From: Camellia lanceoleosa
Taxonomy: Eukaryota > Streptophyta > Magnoliopsida > Ericales > Theaceae
Reading direction: 5' to 3'
Length of the DNA: 64,000 nt
NCBI GenBank assembly: GCA_025200525.1
Contig: CM045758.1
Location: forward strand, 5,142,580-5,206,579
Below, piece after piece: positions 21,474-33,952 of this stretch (positions within the stretch are counted from its first letter, which is position 1; each line of letters opens with the position of its first letter). A program made the translations under genes and the position numbers. The notes beneath the pieces were generated by a model. The model was not told the origin of the DNA. It saw only the letters and a program-made list of their open reading frames with translations, and made no database searches.

Positions 21474-23881
21474 CTCACCCTCGATTACTGCTAAACTGTG
21501 ACTGAACATGATAAGTAACTGATTAGACTAAAATTCTGGACTGATTGCATGAGCATGTTGTTTAAATGCATTTCTATCTATTTGTCATTTAAATGATCTG
21601 TTCACATTTTAAACTTCGAATTGCGAATTAAAAGCTTTATCGGCGGCCGAATCTGAAATTGATAAGTGTTTTATGCTAGTTAGAATTTATGTGATTTTAT
21701 GGTAGATTTAATTGAAATTTGATGTGGTATGATTAAATTAGATTAAATCACAATAGTTCAAATAATCACCAAATTGCCATTTTGAGTGGGCCACTTTCTA
21801 CAACCTTCTTTAGAGCTTATTGTGCATCATTTCCTCATCCTTTATTTGAGCTCGGCCGTGTAAGAGAGAGGGAGTTCGGAGAGAATTAGTTTCAACTAGT
21901 TTTTGCTTGGGAATTTAAAGAATTGTAGAAAAACTGCTTAATTGAGCTTCTATACTTGGAATTGAAGATTTAAGGTAGGAGTTTCATCCTTTCCATTGTG
22001 AATTCAAGTGGTATCTTGCGTGGTTCATGGTAATTAAGTGAGTTGAGGCAAGAATTGGTTTAAATTGTTGAATTGAAGCTTAAATCATGCATGCATGTTT
22101 ACATTCTTGAATTTTGAGGTTGTTTTCATAGAATCCTCACATGCATGTCCATATTTGGGTTATAGTTCATGAATTCATCATGTTTTTGGAAGGATTGGCT
22201 CATTTGATCTTGTGTTTGAAGCTTTAAATTCATATGAGCTCATGCATGTTACATTTAAGTTTTGTTCTTGAAGTTTTATTTGAAATTGTGTTTAAATTGT
22301 CTCACCTTTGGGCCTGATTTTACAAATTGATCTTCTAAACATGTTGAAGTATGAGTTTTCAAGTGTTTTCCAGAAAATGGGCCCAAAAGGTTGAGTTTTG
22401 AGGTGTTGAATACTTGGTTTGAGGTTTGAAGGCAAATCTGGAAATTTCATAATTTGGCTTCCTCACTCGAGCAAAGGATTCCACGCTCGAGCGACCATCG
22501 TTTGTTCAGAGCTCCGCTCGAGCGAAGGAATTCTGGCTCGAGCGTAGATTGCAAGCTCTCAGGTTTTTGGTGCACGTAGACGCACGCTCGAGCGAAGAGA
22601 CCTACGCTTTAGCGAAGAGCTGTGTCTCACGCTCGAGCGAGCATCGAGCGTAAAATTACACCATCCAGTACTTTTTGCATTTTTACAGATCGCTCAAGCG
22701 AAGAAGTTTACGCTCGAGCGACCACACTGTTTTGGCAAGCTCGCTCGAGCGAAGAAAGCCATGCTTGAGCGAGACCCCTGTTTTCAGTAAATTTTGAAAA
22801 GTGTTTTAAAGTGCATCTTTGCATCCTCATTCCATCCTGGGCATTCCTAGGCCTAGTTTAAGGCATCTTAATGAGGATATTGCTATAGAACCACACCGAG
22901 TCAAGATAGGGACTAAGTTATTGTTTCCCAAACGTGCAACTTAGTGCGTGTTCGTTCTGTAACTGTGTATGGTTGGCATCCGAAGGCGCTCACTAGCCTA
23001 TCTGTAGCCCAATACTCTGTGAGTAACAATATTGTAAAGATACATTCAATTGTGATTATTTCTGAACAAATGACTGTACTATTTTCTGAAATGATATTTC
23101 TTACAGAATGAGTGTTTGTCCTATTTGTGAACTATATTTGTGGCAACCATAGAAACTTACTGTTACTGTACTGTTACTGTTACTGTTACAGAGATCTCTG
23201 TCGGTTCCCATGTTTGGAACCACTACTATTTGCTGATATGATGGCCATCAACTGACTGTTCGGTCAGTTAAGACCTACTGTACTGTTTTGCTATTAGATG
23301 TACCACATATGACTGCCATGATTGAATAACCAATATATTGATACAAATGACTGTTTTAAATACCGAAAGGACATTCATTCTTAACCTCTTTATGCATATG
23401 TTATTCATTGGGCTTTAGCTCACTGTTTATATTTATATGTAGGTGTCCAGGCACCGGATTAGAGCTAGATGCGTCGGGTTAACTCCCTTTTTGTCAAGCC
23501 AACCGTTGTGCCTTGCCTTGAGGTTCCATGACTGTTCAAGCTTAGGCTTTTTGGGGTGTCTTAGTTTCACCCTTATGTCTTTGTTTTTGTATCGATTGTT
23601 AAGACTTGTACTGTACTGTTATGGTAAGGATTTGGTCCCTAACCTAATGTCCGTAAATAATTATGTATATACTGTTTTGGTTTTGAATGTGAATATGTAC
23701 AGAACAGTCTTTTTGCATACAGATTATCACAGCTCATTGGACATCTTTTTATTACTGTTTTGGCTTCCGCCAGCCTCTTTACTCTGTATTACTATTATTA
23801 CTGTTAAGAAGACCTTCGGTAATCACGGATTACTGGCCGGTTACGATGCTAAACCCATAGGGGCGGGTTTGGGTCGTGACA
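21474..23881 (+). repeat. 5' LTR of the chromovirus
   Basis: It is 2408 bp, TGTGACAACCC to GGGTCGTGACA. It contains CTCGAGCG word clusters at 22460-22790 and runs of CTGTTACTGTACTG near 23160. The 153-codon open frame near 23443 lies wholly in the LTR and recurs, broken, in the 3' LTR, so it is not treated as a gene. Confidence 0.93.
22460..22790. repeat. CGCTCGAGCG palindromic word array, 5' LTR
   Basis: At least ten near-copies of GCTCGAGCGA (a CGCTCGAGCG self-complementary core) are spaced 15-45 bp apart. They are often followed by AAG and separated by otherwise unrelated sequence. Variants such as GCTCAAGCGA and GCTTTAGCGA are consistent with C-to-T changes. Confidence 0.85.
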
Positions 23882-23884
23882 GAG

Positions 23885-23896
23885 TGGTATCAAAGC
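23885..23896 (+). other. Primer-binding site (initiator tRNA-Met type)
   Basis: TGGTATCAAAGC lies 3 bases after the 5' LTR. It resembles the TGGTATCAGAGC site of plant retrotransposons primed by initiator tRNA-Met. Confidence 0.9.
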
Positions 23897-24086
23897 AATA
23901 CTAAACCACGAGTTATACCCCACACATGTGTCCAAATGAGCTATAGGATGTTCTAGAAAAGAAATTAGGGCATTGCATGAGCATGAAAAGTGTGTGTGGC
24001 CATGATATGTATATATTTGCTAATGTGCTATTGTGTTTAAGTATGCAACTGCCTATGTTTATTATTGCCATATTGCCTATAGTGAA

Positions 24087-27000
24087 ATGGATAACGGAAG
24101 AAATGCTGACAAATCCAAATCATCTAAGGCAAGGATGGCAAGATTAGAAAGAACGGTTGAACTGTTGATTGAGGCCTTGAGGCTACAATAGAACCAACAG
24201 CCCCTACCTCCTCCAGTACAACCCGAACAAAATGTTAATGATGATATAATTGCTTTGACACAGAAGTTTAGTAAAATGAAACCACCATCCTTTCAGGGAG
24301 GCCTTAAACCACTAAAGGCCGAAGCATGGCTGCTAGAAACAGAAAAATTATTCGAAGTGTTTCCGTGTTCTGAACCACACAAGGTGCTACTGGCTACCTT
24401 TACACTACAAGAAGAGGCCAGAAGGCAGTAGATACTTGTCCGCGACACCAACACTGCTATGACTTGGGCTCAATTTAAAGAAGCCTTCTTCGAAAAATAC
24501 TTTCCTCAGTGTGTCAGGGATCGAAAAGTGACTGAGTTTGAACAGTTGAAACAAGGCACCATGTCTGTCGCTGAATATGAGTCTAAGTTCACCGAACTCG
24601 CCAGATATACACCACACATGGTGGACACTGATTATAAGAAGGCCAGAAAGTTTGAAGGCGGCCTTAATATAGAAATACTTGACAGAATCAATGTTCTGAA
24701 GTTACTGAAATATATGGATGTTCTTGACCGAGAAATAATAGCTGAGTCGAATATTGAAGCATTGAAACAAACTGAAACACCGACAACCAAATGGCGCGGT
24801 AAAAGACGGGGCTTTAAGTTCAAGAAAGGCCGAAACAATCCATCGAACAAAAAGCAAAATACAAGGTCAACAACCAGTTCCAGTCAGGGAAATAATTCCA
24901 TACCACCATGTTCTGAATGTGCCAAAAAGCATAAAGGGGTCTGTTATAAAATTTCAGGTGCTTGTTACAGGTGTGGCAAGGTGGGCCACATGGTCAAAGA
25001 CTGCCCTTCTACTCCTCAGGGCAATAGTAAAGCTGCAGCCAGCGCTGCAGCATCATGCAGCATCAACTGTTGCACCGAAACCCAATCCTAAAGCTACTAG
25101 GAAAGAGCCTTTGAGGCAAGGTCGAGTGTTCGCACTCGTACCAAGAGATGTGCAGAATACCGAGACCGTTGTGTCAGGTATACTCTCAATCTGTGCCCAA
25201 AATGCTTATGTTCTGATAGATTCGGGGTCCACACATTCATATGTCTCGCATGCTTTTTCACGAAAATTAAATAGACCACTAGAACCCATGAACTATTTGT
25301 TAGCTGTATCTTCACCTGTTGGGGGATCTATGACTTGTGCTTATATGTACCCTGCATGTGAAATTATTGTTGGGGATGTTCATTTGTATATTGATTTACT
25401 ACCTTTGAACATTGATCACTTTGATGTGATATTGGGAATGAACTGGTTAACAAAATATCATACTATCATAGACTGTGTAACAAAACAAGTTGTTTTCCGT
25501 CCACCCGAACTACCCGAATTTGTGTTTAGCGAAGTTGGAGTAGTACCTGCCCCATATCTGATTTCATCCATGAAAGCATTCAAACTGATTAAAAAGGGGT
25601 GTAAAGGGTATCTGTGTTGTATATTGACTGTACCTACTTATACTAAAACTGATGTGGACAGTATTCCTATAGTTAGAGAATTCCCAGATGTTTTTCCAGA
25701 TGACCTGCCAGGGGATTTGATTGATAGGGAGATTGAGTTCACCATTGATGTGATTCCGGGTACACAGCCAGTTTCCAAAGCTCCGTACAAAATGGCACCC
25801 ACTGAAGTGAAAGAACTGAAAGTTTAACTACAGGAATTGTTAGATAAGAAGTTCATCTGGCCCAATACTTCACTGTGGGGCGCACCAGTTTTATTTGTGA
25901 AAAAGAAAGACGGCTCACTAAGACTTTGCATTGACTACCGTGAACTGAACAAGGTAACAGTGAAAAATAAATATTCATTGCCTCATATTGATGGCTTATT
26001 TGACCAGTTACAGGGTGCTCAAGTGTTCTCCAAAATTGACCTTAGATCTAGATACACCAGTTGAAAGTCAAGACATGGGAGATTGAAAAGACTGCCTTTC
26101 GAACGAGGTACGGACATTATGAATTTTTTGTTATGCCTTTCGGAGTTACTAATGCACCTGTTGCATTTATGGACCTTATGAACAGAATTTTCAAACCATT
26201 CCTAGATGAATTTGTGGTTGTTTTTATAGATGACATTTTAATTTATTCCAAAAGCACGGAAGAACATGAACATCATTTGAAAATTGCCCTACAGACCCTA
26301 AGAGAACAGAAACTGTATGCAAAATTGACAAAATGTGAATTTTGGCTTGACAATGAAATGTTTTTGAGGCATGTGATCAGTAAAGATGGTATTTCAGTTG
26401 ACCCGCAGAAAATTAAAGCAGTAATGAATTGGCCTAGACCGACAAATGTTACCGAAGTCCGAAGTTTTCTAGGCTTAGCCGGGTATTACAGAAGGTTTGT
26501 GAAAGACTTCTCCAAAATTGCCCTACCACTGACTCAGTTAACTCAAAAGGGGATCTCATTTGACTGGACCGATCAAAGAGAATCAGCTTTTCAAGAGTTA
26601 AAGACTCGACTTGTGACTGCACCGATTCTCACCCTACCCTCAGGTACGGATGGTTATACTATATTTAGTGATGCTTCTTATAAGGGTTTGGGATGTGTGT
26701 TAATGCAAAATGGAAAAGTCATTGCGTATGCTTCCCAACAACTGAGGCCACATGAAAAGAACTACCCGACCCATGATTTAGAACTTGCTGCAATAGTGTT
26801 TGCATTGAAAATCTGGTGTCACTACCTTTATGGGGCAACATGTGAGGTGTATACAGACCACAAGAGTTTGAAATATTTCTTCACATAGAAAGAGTTGAAC
26901 ATGAGGCAGCGGAGATGGTTAGAACTGATAAAAGATTATGACCTGCAAATCTTGTACCATCCGGGAAAAGCTAACACCGTTGCCGATGCACTGAGTCAGA

Positions 27001-28631
27001 AATCAATTGGAAATTTAGCCTGTTTACTCACCGGACAGAAAGAATTGCTATGTGACCTTGAAAAATTCGAAGTTAAGATTGTTTTGTGTGAACAAGGTGG
27101 AACATTAGCTGTTATTTCTGCTCAACCGGCACTCATTGAAGAGATTAAAGAGAAATAGAAATAGGATGATCTTTTGAAAAAGGTCATTGATGAATGGGAG
27201 TCCAAACCGAGGCCGGATTTCAAATTTGAAAACAATGTATTGAAATCTCAGGAAAGGTTGTGTGTACCGAGTGATTTTGAACTGAAAAGAAGAATTTTGC
27301 AAGAGGGCCACAATTCAAAACTGTCTATCCATCCAGGAAATACGGAAATGTACCAAGACTTGAAACTGAATTTCTGGTGGTCGGGAGTGAAGAAAGAAAT
27401 TGCTGATTTTGTGTCGATATGTCTTCATTGCCAACAAGTCAAAGCCGAACATCAACGACCCGCAGGCTTACTGCAGCCCTTACCGATACCAGAGTGGAAA
27501 TGGGAACATATCACTATGGATTTTATTGTTGGTTTACCTCGCTCCAATAAAGGTATGGACTCAATTTGGGTTATTGTTGATAGATAGACTAAATCTGCTC
27601 ACTTCTTACTTGTCAAAACAATTTATAATGCGGACAAATTGGCTAAAATCTATATTGATGAGATTGTTAGATTGCATGGAGTGCCTGTGTCCATTGTTTC
27701 TGATAGGGACTCGAAGTTTATGTCGAAATTTTGGCAAAGTCTACAGACAGCATTGGGTACTAAACTGAGACTGAGTAGTGCATACCATTCTCAGACAGAT
27801 AGCCAGTCAGAAAGAACCATCCAAACTCTGGAGGATCTATTGCGAATGTGTGTTCTTGATTTCCAAGGAAATTGGGAAAGTCATTTACCTTTGGCTGAGT
27901 TTGCCTACAATAATAGTTTTTACTCGAGCATTGGTATGGCGCCTTTTGAGGCTTTATATGGTAGAAAATGTTGATCTCCAATTTGCTGGGCAGAAGTTGG
28001 AGATGGGCCTTTGCTTGGGCCCGAAATTGTGCATGAAACTACCGAAAAAGTGAAACTAATTCAGCAGAGATTGAAAACCGCACAAAGCCGACAGAAAAGT
28101 TATGTGGATGTCCGAAGGCGAGACAGAGAATATGAAGTAGGTGATCATGTTTTTGTTAAAGTGACACCGATGAAAGGCCAGACTCGTTTTCGAGTTAAGG
28201 GTAAGCTAGCACCGAGATATGTCGGGCCGTATGAGATTATTGAAAAGATTAATCCAGTGACGTATCAAGTAGCGCTTCCTCCTGAAATGGAGCATATACA
28301 TAATGTCTTCCATATTTCAATGTTGAGGGATTATCTTCGAGATCCCTTCCATGTGATTGAGCCTACCCATGTAGTGCTAAGTGATGACTACACTAATGAA
28401 GAACAACCTATTCAGATTGTAAACCGACGAATCAAGAAGTTGAGGAATAAAGAAATTTCGTTAGTGAAAGTGGACTGGCAAAACCATGTTGGCGTTTATG
28501 CCACTTGGGAAAGGGAAGACGATATAATCAAGAGATATCCTGAATTGTTCCCACTGAATCCAATATTCTTCCAAAATGAAGGTAATTCGAGTTTGGAGGA
28601 CCAAACTCTTTATAAGGAGGGGAGACTGTGA
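24087..28631 (+). pseudogene. gag-pol polyprotein of the chromovirus (inactivated)
   Basis: The frame starts at ATG 24087. The capsid part has TWAQFKEAFFEKYFP and MSVAEYESKFTELARY; the zinc knuckle CYRCGKVGHMVKDC is near 24962. Protease VLIDSGSTHSY is near 25215, RT has [15 protein letters not shown] and the FIDDILIYS catalytic motif near 26230, and RNase H has [13 protein letters not shown] near 26665. Integrase has HPGN..C..C near 27330-27430 and the core residues [11 protein letters not shown] and [10 protein letters not shown]-terminal chromodomain-like segment ([16 protein letters not shown]) is near 28460. It is broken by stops at 24189, 24429, 25825, 26886, 27156, 27585 and 27972, and by frameshifts near 25060 and 26060. 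It cannot make a working polyprotein. Confidence 0.93.
28613..28626 (+). other. Polypurine tract
   Basis: AAGGAGGGGAGAC directly precedes the 3' LTR, in the position where plus-strand DNA synthesis is primed. Confidence 0.85.
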
Positions 28632-31054
28632 CAACTCTCACCCCCGATTACTGCTAAACAGTGACTGAACATGATAAGTAACTGATTAGACTGAAATTCT
28701 AGACTGATTGCATGAGTATGTTGTTTAAATGCATTTCTATCTGTTTGTCGTTTAAATGATTTGTTCACATTTTAACTTCGAATTGCGAATTGAAGACCTT
28801 ATCGGCGGCCGAATCTGAAATTGATAAGTGTTTTATGCTAGTTAGAATTTATGTGATTTTATGGTAGATTTAATTGAAATTTGATGTGGTATGATTAAAT
28901 TAGATAAAATAACATTAAATCATAATAAATCAAATAATCACCAAATTGCCATTTTGAGTGGGCCACTTTCTACAACCTTCTTTAGAGCTTATTGTGCATC
29001 ATTTCCTCATCCTTTACTTGAGCTCAACTATGTAAGAGAGAGGGAGTTCGGAGAGAATTAGTTTCAACTAGTTTTTGCTTGGGAATTTGAAGAATTGTAG
29101 AAGAATTGCTTAATTGAGCTTCTATACTTGGAATTGAAGATTTAAGGTAGGAGTTTCATCCTTTCCATTGTGAATTCAAGTGGTATCTTGCGTGGTTCAT
29201 GGTAATTAAGTGAGTTGAGGCAAGAATTGGTTTAAATTGTTGAATTGAAGCTTAAATCATGCATGCATGTTTACATTCTTGAATTTTGAGGTTGTTTTCA
29301 TAGAATCCTCACATGCATGTCCATATTTGGGTTATAGTTCATGAATTCATCATGTTTTTGGAAAGATTGGCTCATTTGATCATGTGTTTGAAGCTTTAAA
29401 TTCATATGAGCTCATGCATGTTACATTTAAGTTTTGTTCTTGAAGTTTTATTTGAAATTGTGTTTAAATTGTCTCACCTTTGGGCCTGATTTTACAAATT
29501 GATCATCTAAACATGTTGAAGTATGAGTTTTCAAGTGTTTTCCAGAAAATGGGCCCAAAAGGTTGAGTTTTCAGGTGTTGAATACTTGGTTTGAGGTTTG
29601 AAGGCAAATCTAGAAATTTCATAATTTGGCTTCCTCGCTCGAGCAAAGGATTCCACGCTCAAGCGACCATTGTTTGTTCAGAGCTCCGCTCAAGCGAAGG
29701 AATTCTGGCTCGAGCGTAGATTGCAAGCTCTTAGGTTTTTGGTGTACGCAGACGCACGCTCGAGCGAAGAGACCTATGCTCGAGCGAAGAGCTGTGTCTC
29801 ACGCTTGAGCGAGCATCGAGCGTAAAATTACACCATCCAGTACTTTTTGCATTTTTACAGATCACTCGAATGAAGAAGTTTACGCTCGAGCGACCACACT
29901 GTTTTGGTAAGCTTGCTCGAGCAAAGAAAGCCACGCTCGAGCTAGACACCTATTTTTAGCAAATTTTGAAAAGTGTTTTAAAGTGCATCTTTGTATCCTC
30001 ATTCCATCCTAGGCATTCCTAGGCCTAGTTTAAGGCATCTTAATGAGGATATTGCTATAGAACCACACCGAGTCAAGATAGGGACTAACTTATTGTTTCC
30101 CAAATGTGTAACTTAGTGTGTGTTTGTTCTGTAACTCTGTAGGGTTGGCATCCGAAGACGCTCACTAGCCTATCTGTAGCCCAGTACTCTATAAGTAACA
30201 ATGTTGTAAAGATACGTTCAATTGTGATTATTTCTGAACAAATGACTGTACTGTTTTCTGAAATGATATTTCTTACTGAATGAGTGTTTGTCCTATTTGC
30301 GAACTATATTCATGGCAACCATAGAAACTTACTGTTACTGTACTATTACTGCTACTGTTACAGAGATCTCTGTCAGTTCCCATGTTTGGAACCACTACTA
30401 TTTACTGATATGATGGCCATCAACTGACTGTTCGGTCTGTTAAGACCTACTGTACTGTTTTGCTATTGGATGTACCACATATGACTGCCATGATTGAATA
30501 ACCGATATACTGATACAAATGACTATTTTAAATATTGAAAGGACATTCATTCTTAACCTCTTTACGCATATGTTATTCACTGGGCTTTAGCTCACTGTTT
30601 ATATTTATATGTAGGTGTCCAGGCACCGGATCGGAGCTAGATGCGTCGGGTTAACTCTTTTTTTGTCAAGCCAACCGTTGTGCCTCGCCTCGAGGTTCCA
30701 TGACTGTTCAAGCTTAGGCTTTTTGGGGTGTCTTAGTTTCACCCTTCTGTCTCTGTTTTTGTATCGACTGTTAAGACTTGTACTGTACTGTTATGGTAGG
30801 GATTTGGTCCCTAACCTGATGTCCGTAAATGATGTACGTATATACTGTTTTGGTTTTGAATGTGAATATGTACAGAAAAGTCTTTTTGCATACAGATTGT
30901 CACAGCTCATTGGACATCTTTTTATTACTATTTTGGCTTCCGCCAGCCCCTTTACTCTGTATTACTATTATTACTGTTAAGCAGGCCTTCGGTAATCACG
31001 GATTACTAGCTGGTTACGGTGCTAAACCCATAGGGACGGGTTTGGGGCATGACA
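28627..31054 (+). repeat. 3' LTR of the chromovirus
   Basis: It is 2428 bp, TGTGACAACTC to GGGGCATGACA, and collinear with the 5' LTR apart from small indels (for example near 28905) and scattered substitutions. The CTCGAGCG array is at 29635-29945. Confidence 0.93.
29635..29945. repeat. CGCTCGAGCG palindromic word array, 3' LTR
   Basis: This is the same array as in the 5' LTR, with different decayed units: some words changed in one LTR are intact in the other, for example GCTTTAGCGA versus GCTCGAGCGA. Confidence 0.85.
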
Positions 31055-32351
31055 AATAATGTGTGAGTAAAAATATTTTTATTTACTATTTTGTAATAGG
31101 ATTGTATTGGAGCAGTTGATGAAACACACATCAAAGCATATACATCTTCAGATAAGCAACCTCGTTTAATAGGTAGAAAGAGATATGCGACTCAAAACAT
31201 AATGGCTGCATTTGACTTTGATATGTGTTTCTTATTTTGCTTACCAAGATGGGAAGGAAGTGCACACGATACTCAAATCTTCTTAGATACAATTAGAAAT
31301 CCTAGTTATAATTTTCCAAAACCACTAGACAGTAACTGTTTTATATTTGATTGCTACAGTAGATGCACCACACTCACATCTTCATATTTATTTTTCATTT
31401 ATAATTGCTTACTTTATTTTTATTAATATTTGAAATTTTAAAATAGATGAGTTTTACTTTGTGGATGTTGTGTATCCAAACATGAAAAGATATCTTGCAC
31501 CTTACAAAGGAGAGAGATATCATCTAGCTGAATTTGAACATGGTCAACCCTCCCCCAAAAAAAATGCACAAGAAAAATTCAACCAAGCACATTCATCACT
31601 TAAAAGTGTAATAGAAAGAACGTTTGGGCTTTGTAAAGCAAGATAGCCGATAATAAAAGATATCCCACCAAACTACAAGTGGCCAACCCAAGTCAAACTT
31701 GTTTGTGCAACAATGGCAATTCATAATTTCATCCGACGAAATTAGTCCCGCGATATTGTATGTGACTCTTATGATAAATTCACAGGTTATGTACCTAATG
31801 AAGAGAAATGATCAAGGTCTCAACAAACACGCCATGGCAATCATGTTGAAGGTGATGACAACGAGATGGAAGTAAAGAGACGTAACATTTGTATGTCAAT
31901 TTGCAGACGAAATTAGGAGTCATCTAATATGTAGGAAGTTTTATTTTTATTGCCTTAATAGTAACTTATTGTATTTTTATTGCAATGACATTTTCTTCTT
32001 CCTTTGTGAAGTCAATATTAAAAATAAATAAAAAAATAAAAAAACTTGAGGTCATATAAAAATATACCAATACAGGTATTAATTATATTAATTTCCATTA
32101 ATGAAATAACTTTTTCAAAATTTAAAGTGAATAAAATGACAAAATTACAATTTTTATGTTCATAATGTCAAAAATGACAATGACACAATAAAAAGCTATT
32201 TTACAGCTTATTTACCAAATACTACTTTTCTGCTTAAATCCATAATCCCACAGCTGCACTAACAGGTTAACAGCTTATGTTTACAACTGTAAACTATAAT
32301 CTGTTAAGTTATAAGCTATAATTACTTTTCCACAACTCTACCAAATGGGAC

Positions 32352-32592
32352 TGAAATCAATCTTGCGATATTGCATTTGACTCTTATGATAAATTCACGA
32401 ATTATGTGCCTAATGAAAAGGAAGGATCAAGGTCTCAACAAATACGCCATGACAATCAGGTTGAAGGTGATTACAACGAAATGGAAGTGAGGAGACATAA
32501 CATTTGTATGTCAATTTGCAGACGAAAATTAGGAGTTATCTAATATGTATGAAGTTTTATTTTTATTGCCTTAGTAGTAATTTATTATATTT
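32352..32592 (+). mobile_element. Second Harbinger 3' end, first part
   Basis: This part is nearly identical to 31745-31985, the transposase C-terminus and 3' flank (GACTCTTATGATAAATTCAC, CAAGGTCTCAACAAA, ACATTTGTATGTCAATTTGC). It begins abruptly beside the proposed right end of the first Harbinger element. It continues at 35643 after the retroposon. Confidence 0.8.
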
Positions 32593-33110
32593 AAGGCAAG
32601 GTGATTTTCGGCTATCTCCAGCAGCTTTTTTGGCGACTTTCAAATCTTTGTTCTTCTCATCCATCCTTCACCGATCTTGTCTCTTTGAAGGGAGGAGGAC
32701 CTGCCGACCAACGTTCTCCAAGTCAACTATGCTTTCAGCCTCGCAGATCTTGGTTGTCCTTCTTCTCTAGCGTTGACTTTCGATTTCCTCTCTCATCTTT
32801 CACCTGTCTAATACTGCACCAGATCTGGTGACTTACAGCAAAGTGAAGGCGATTTTCGATGGGAAACTGGCATTTTTCAAGCGTATTTTTCGACAGTGCT
32901 GTAAGTTATTTCTGGTTTTTTTTTTTTTTTTTTTGTTCGCTTATCCCTATAACAGCCCTGTTCCTAGACTAGCCTAGTTTGTTTCGGCAATCTGGGTGTT
33001 GATCTTTGGTTTGTTAGGTTCGGTTTTCCGGGGACTCTTTGTGTCTGTAGCCCTGTGCTTTTAGGTGTTGTTCTCAGTGTGGCTGCTTTCTTTATAATTG
33101 TGTTTTATCT

Positions 33111-33918
33111 GTGTTTTTATTCATGTTGAAGAAGGGTTTTCTTCTTAAGCCCAAGGCACCCTTTTCTCGTTGTTATAAGGAAGAAAAGAGTAAAGGCATA
33201 GTCATGGATGAAGACATTCGACAAGAGAAGTTGAGAGGCTTTGAGTCATGTGATAAGTACCCTCATTTGGACCCAAATAAGGTTGCTCTTATTAAGGATA
33301 CTATGGATGATGAGGACTTCAAATTTGTTTGTGGCTCAACTTATCAATATTGGCACAGTGTCTTGAGTATGGATTCAAGCGTTAGTTTTGATAGTTTTGA
33401 TTGGAATCTTAACGCTGTGTCTAAGGATTTTCCTCATGCTATAGTCAATCAGTGTAACGACGGGTTTGAAGGCAATGCCAGTGTCAGTGGAGTTCAAGAG
33501 GGTTTTACATGTAGCGATGCTTCCAACTTCTCGTCGATTGACAGTGTCAATGGTGGTGGAGAGCAAGGTTCTAAATATCAAAATGGGAGGCGAGTCGGAC
33601 ACTCACCGTATCTACCGCGAGATTTGATTTTCCGTCGTCCCGCTGATTATTCGACATCGGATCGCCCGAAATCGATACATATACACGATATACATATACA
33701 CATTGGTTGATGAAATCGAGTTCACTTTGATCTTCAAGCTTCTTCAAAAGTTATAATTTGTGTTTATGCTCTATTTTTGGTGAGTTGTTGTGCTATGCTC
33801 TGTTTTTTGGAACCGCTGCTGCTATGCTCTGTTTTAGTTCATGTGCTGAATGTTTAGGGGGTTTTTTTCCCTCATTTTTCTTTGTTTATACACCTACACT
33901 ACACCACTGTTTATATTA

Positions 33919-33952
<34 letters not shown>

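Larger units (their letters stand above)
21474..31054 (+). mobile_element. Complete Ty3/Gypsy chromovirus (Tekay/Del-like), 9.6 kb
   Basis: It has two LTRs in direct orientation (21474-23881 and 28627-31054), a perfect 5-bp duplication AATAA (21469-21473 and 31055-31059), a tRNA-Met-type primer-binding site and a purine tract. One degenerate gag-pol has the order gag, zinc knuckle, protease, RT, RNase H, integrase, chromodomain, as in chromoviruses. LTRs over 2 kb and the C-terminal chromodomain favour the Tekay/Del clade. The LTRs differ at roughly a dozen of the first ~190 aligned bases but less further in, so the insertion is not recent. It sits in the intron of the Harbinger transposase. 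Confidence 0.93.
20847..31890 (+). pseudogene. PIF/Harbinger DDE transposase, split by an LTR retrotransposon in its intron
   Basis: The transposase cuts and pastes the element. The N-terminus (ATG 20847) is acidic (MSNSDDDE then a stop, DHDNEDAEDEG). The helix-turn-helix-like region YKLCDLLQKNYGLETRRKV ... EQVAIFLCIVGGDIRNRN ... ERFQHSSKTI is at 21110-21280. The exon ends HVK|GTAAAT at 21395. The intron holds the 9.6-kb retrotransposon, with the acceptor GTAATAG at 31099. Exon 2 resumes DCIGAVDETHIKA (first D; the family usually has DGTH), then GSAHDTQIFLDTIRNPS (second D). A small intron (~31354-31446) precedes YLAPYKGERYHL and VIERTFGL (catalytic E). Stops include TAG after GLCKAR, where the family has Trp, and TAG at 31743. 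Recognisable C-terminal sequence runs to ~31890. Dead. Confidence 0.85.
11010..32351 (+). mobile_element. PIF/Harbinger DNA transposon, degenerate, with large nested LTR elements
   Basis: The assignment rests on a Harbinger-type DDE transposase gene (20847-31890) and the partner Myb/SANT-like gene (18910-19974) on the same strand, as in plant PIF elements. The proposed ends are GTACCTGTTTG at 11010 and the complement of GTCCCATTTG at 32351. Both have subterminal AGCTTA/ATTATAGCTT words (CAGATTATAG is shared). Subtracting the insertions at 13241-18365 and 21474-31054 leaves about 6.6 kb. I could not find a matching 3-bp target duplication, so the exact ends are uncertain; the family is not. 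A GRF zinc-finger gene lies between the left end and the Myb gene. Confidence 0.7.

Noticed and set aside
23443..23904. 153-codon frame suggesting a membrane protein
   Set aside because: Inside the 5' LTR and running into the primer-binding site; the same region of the 3' LTR is broken, so it is LTR sequence, not a gene.
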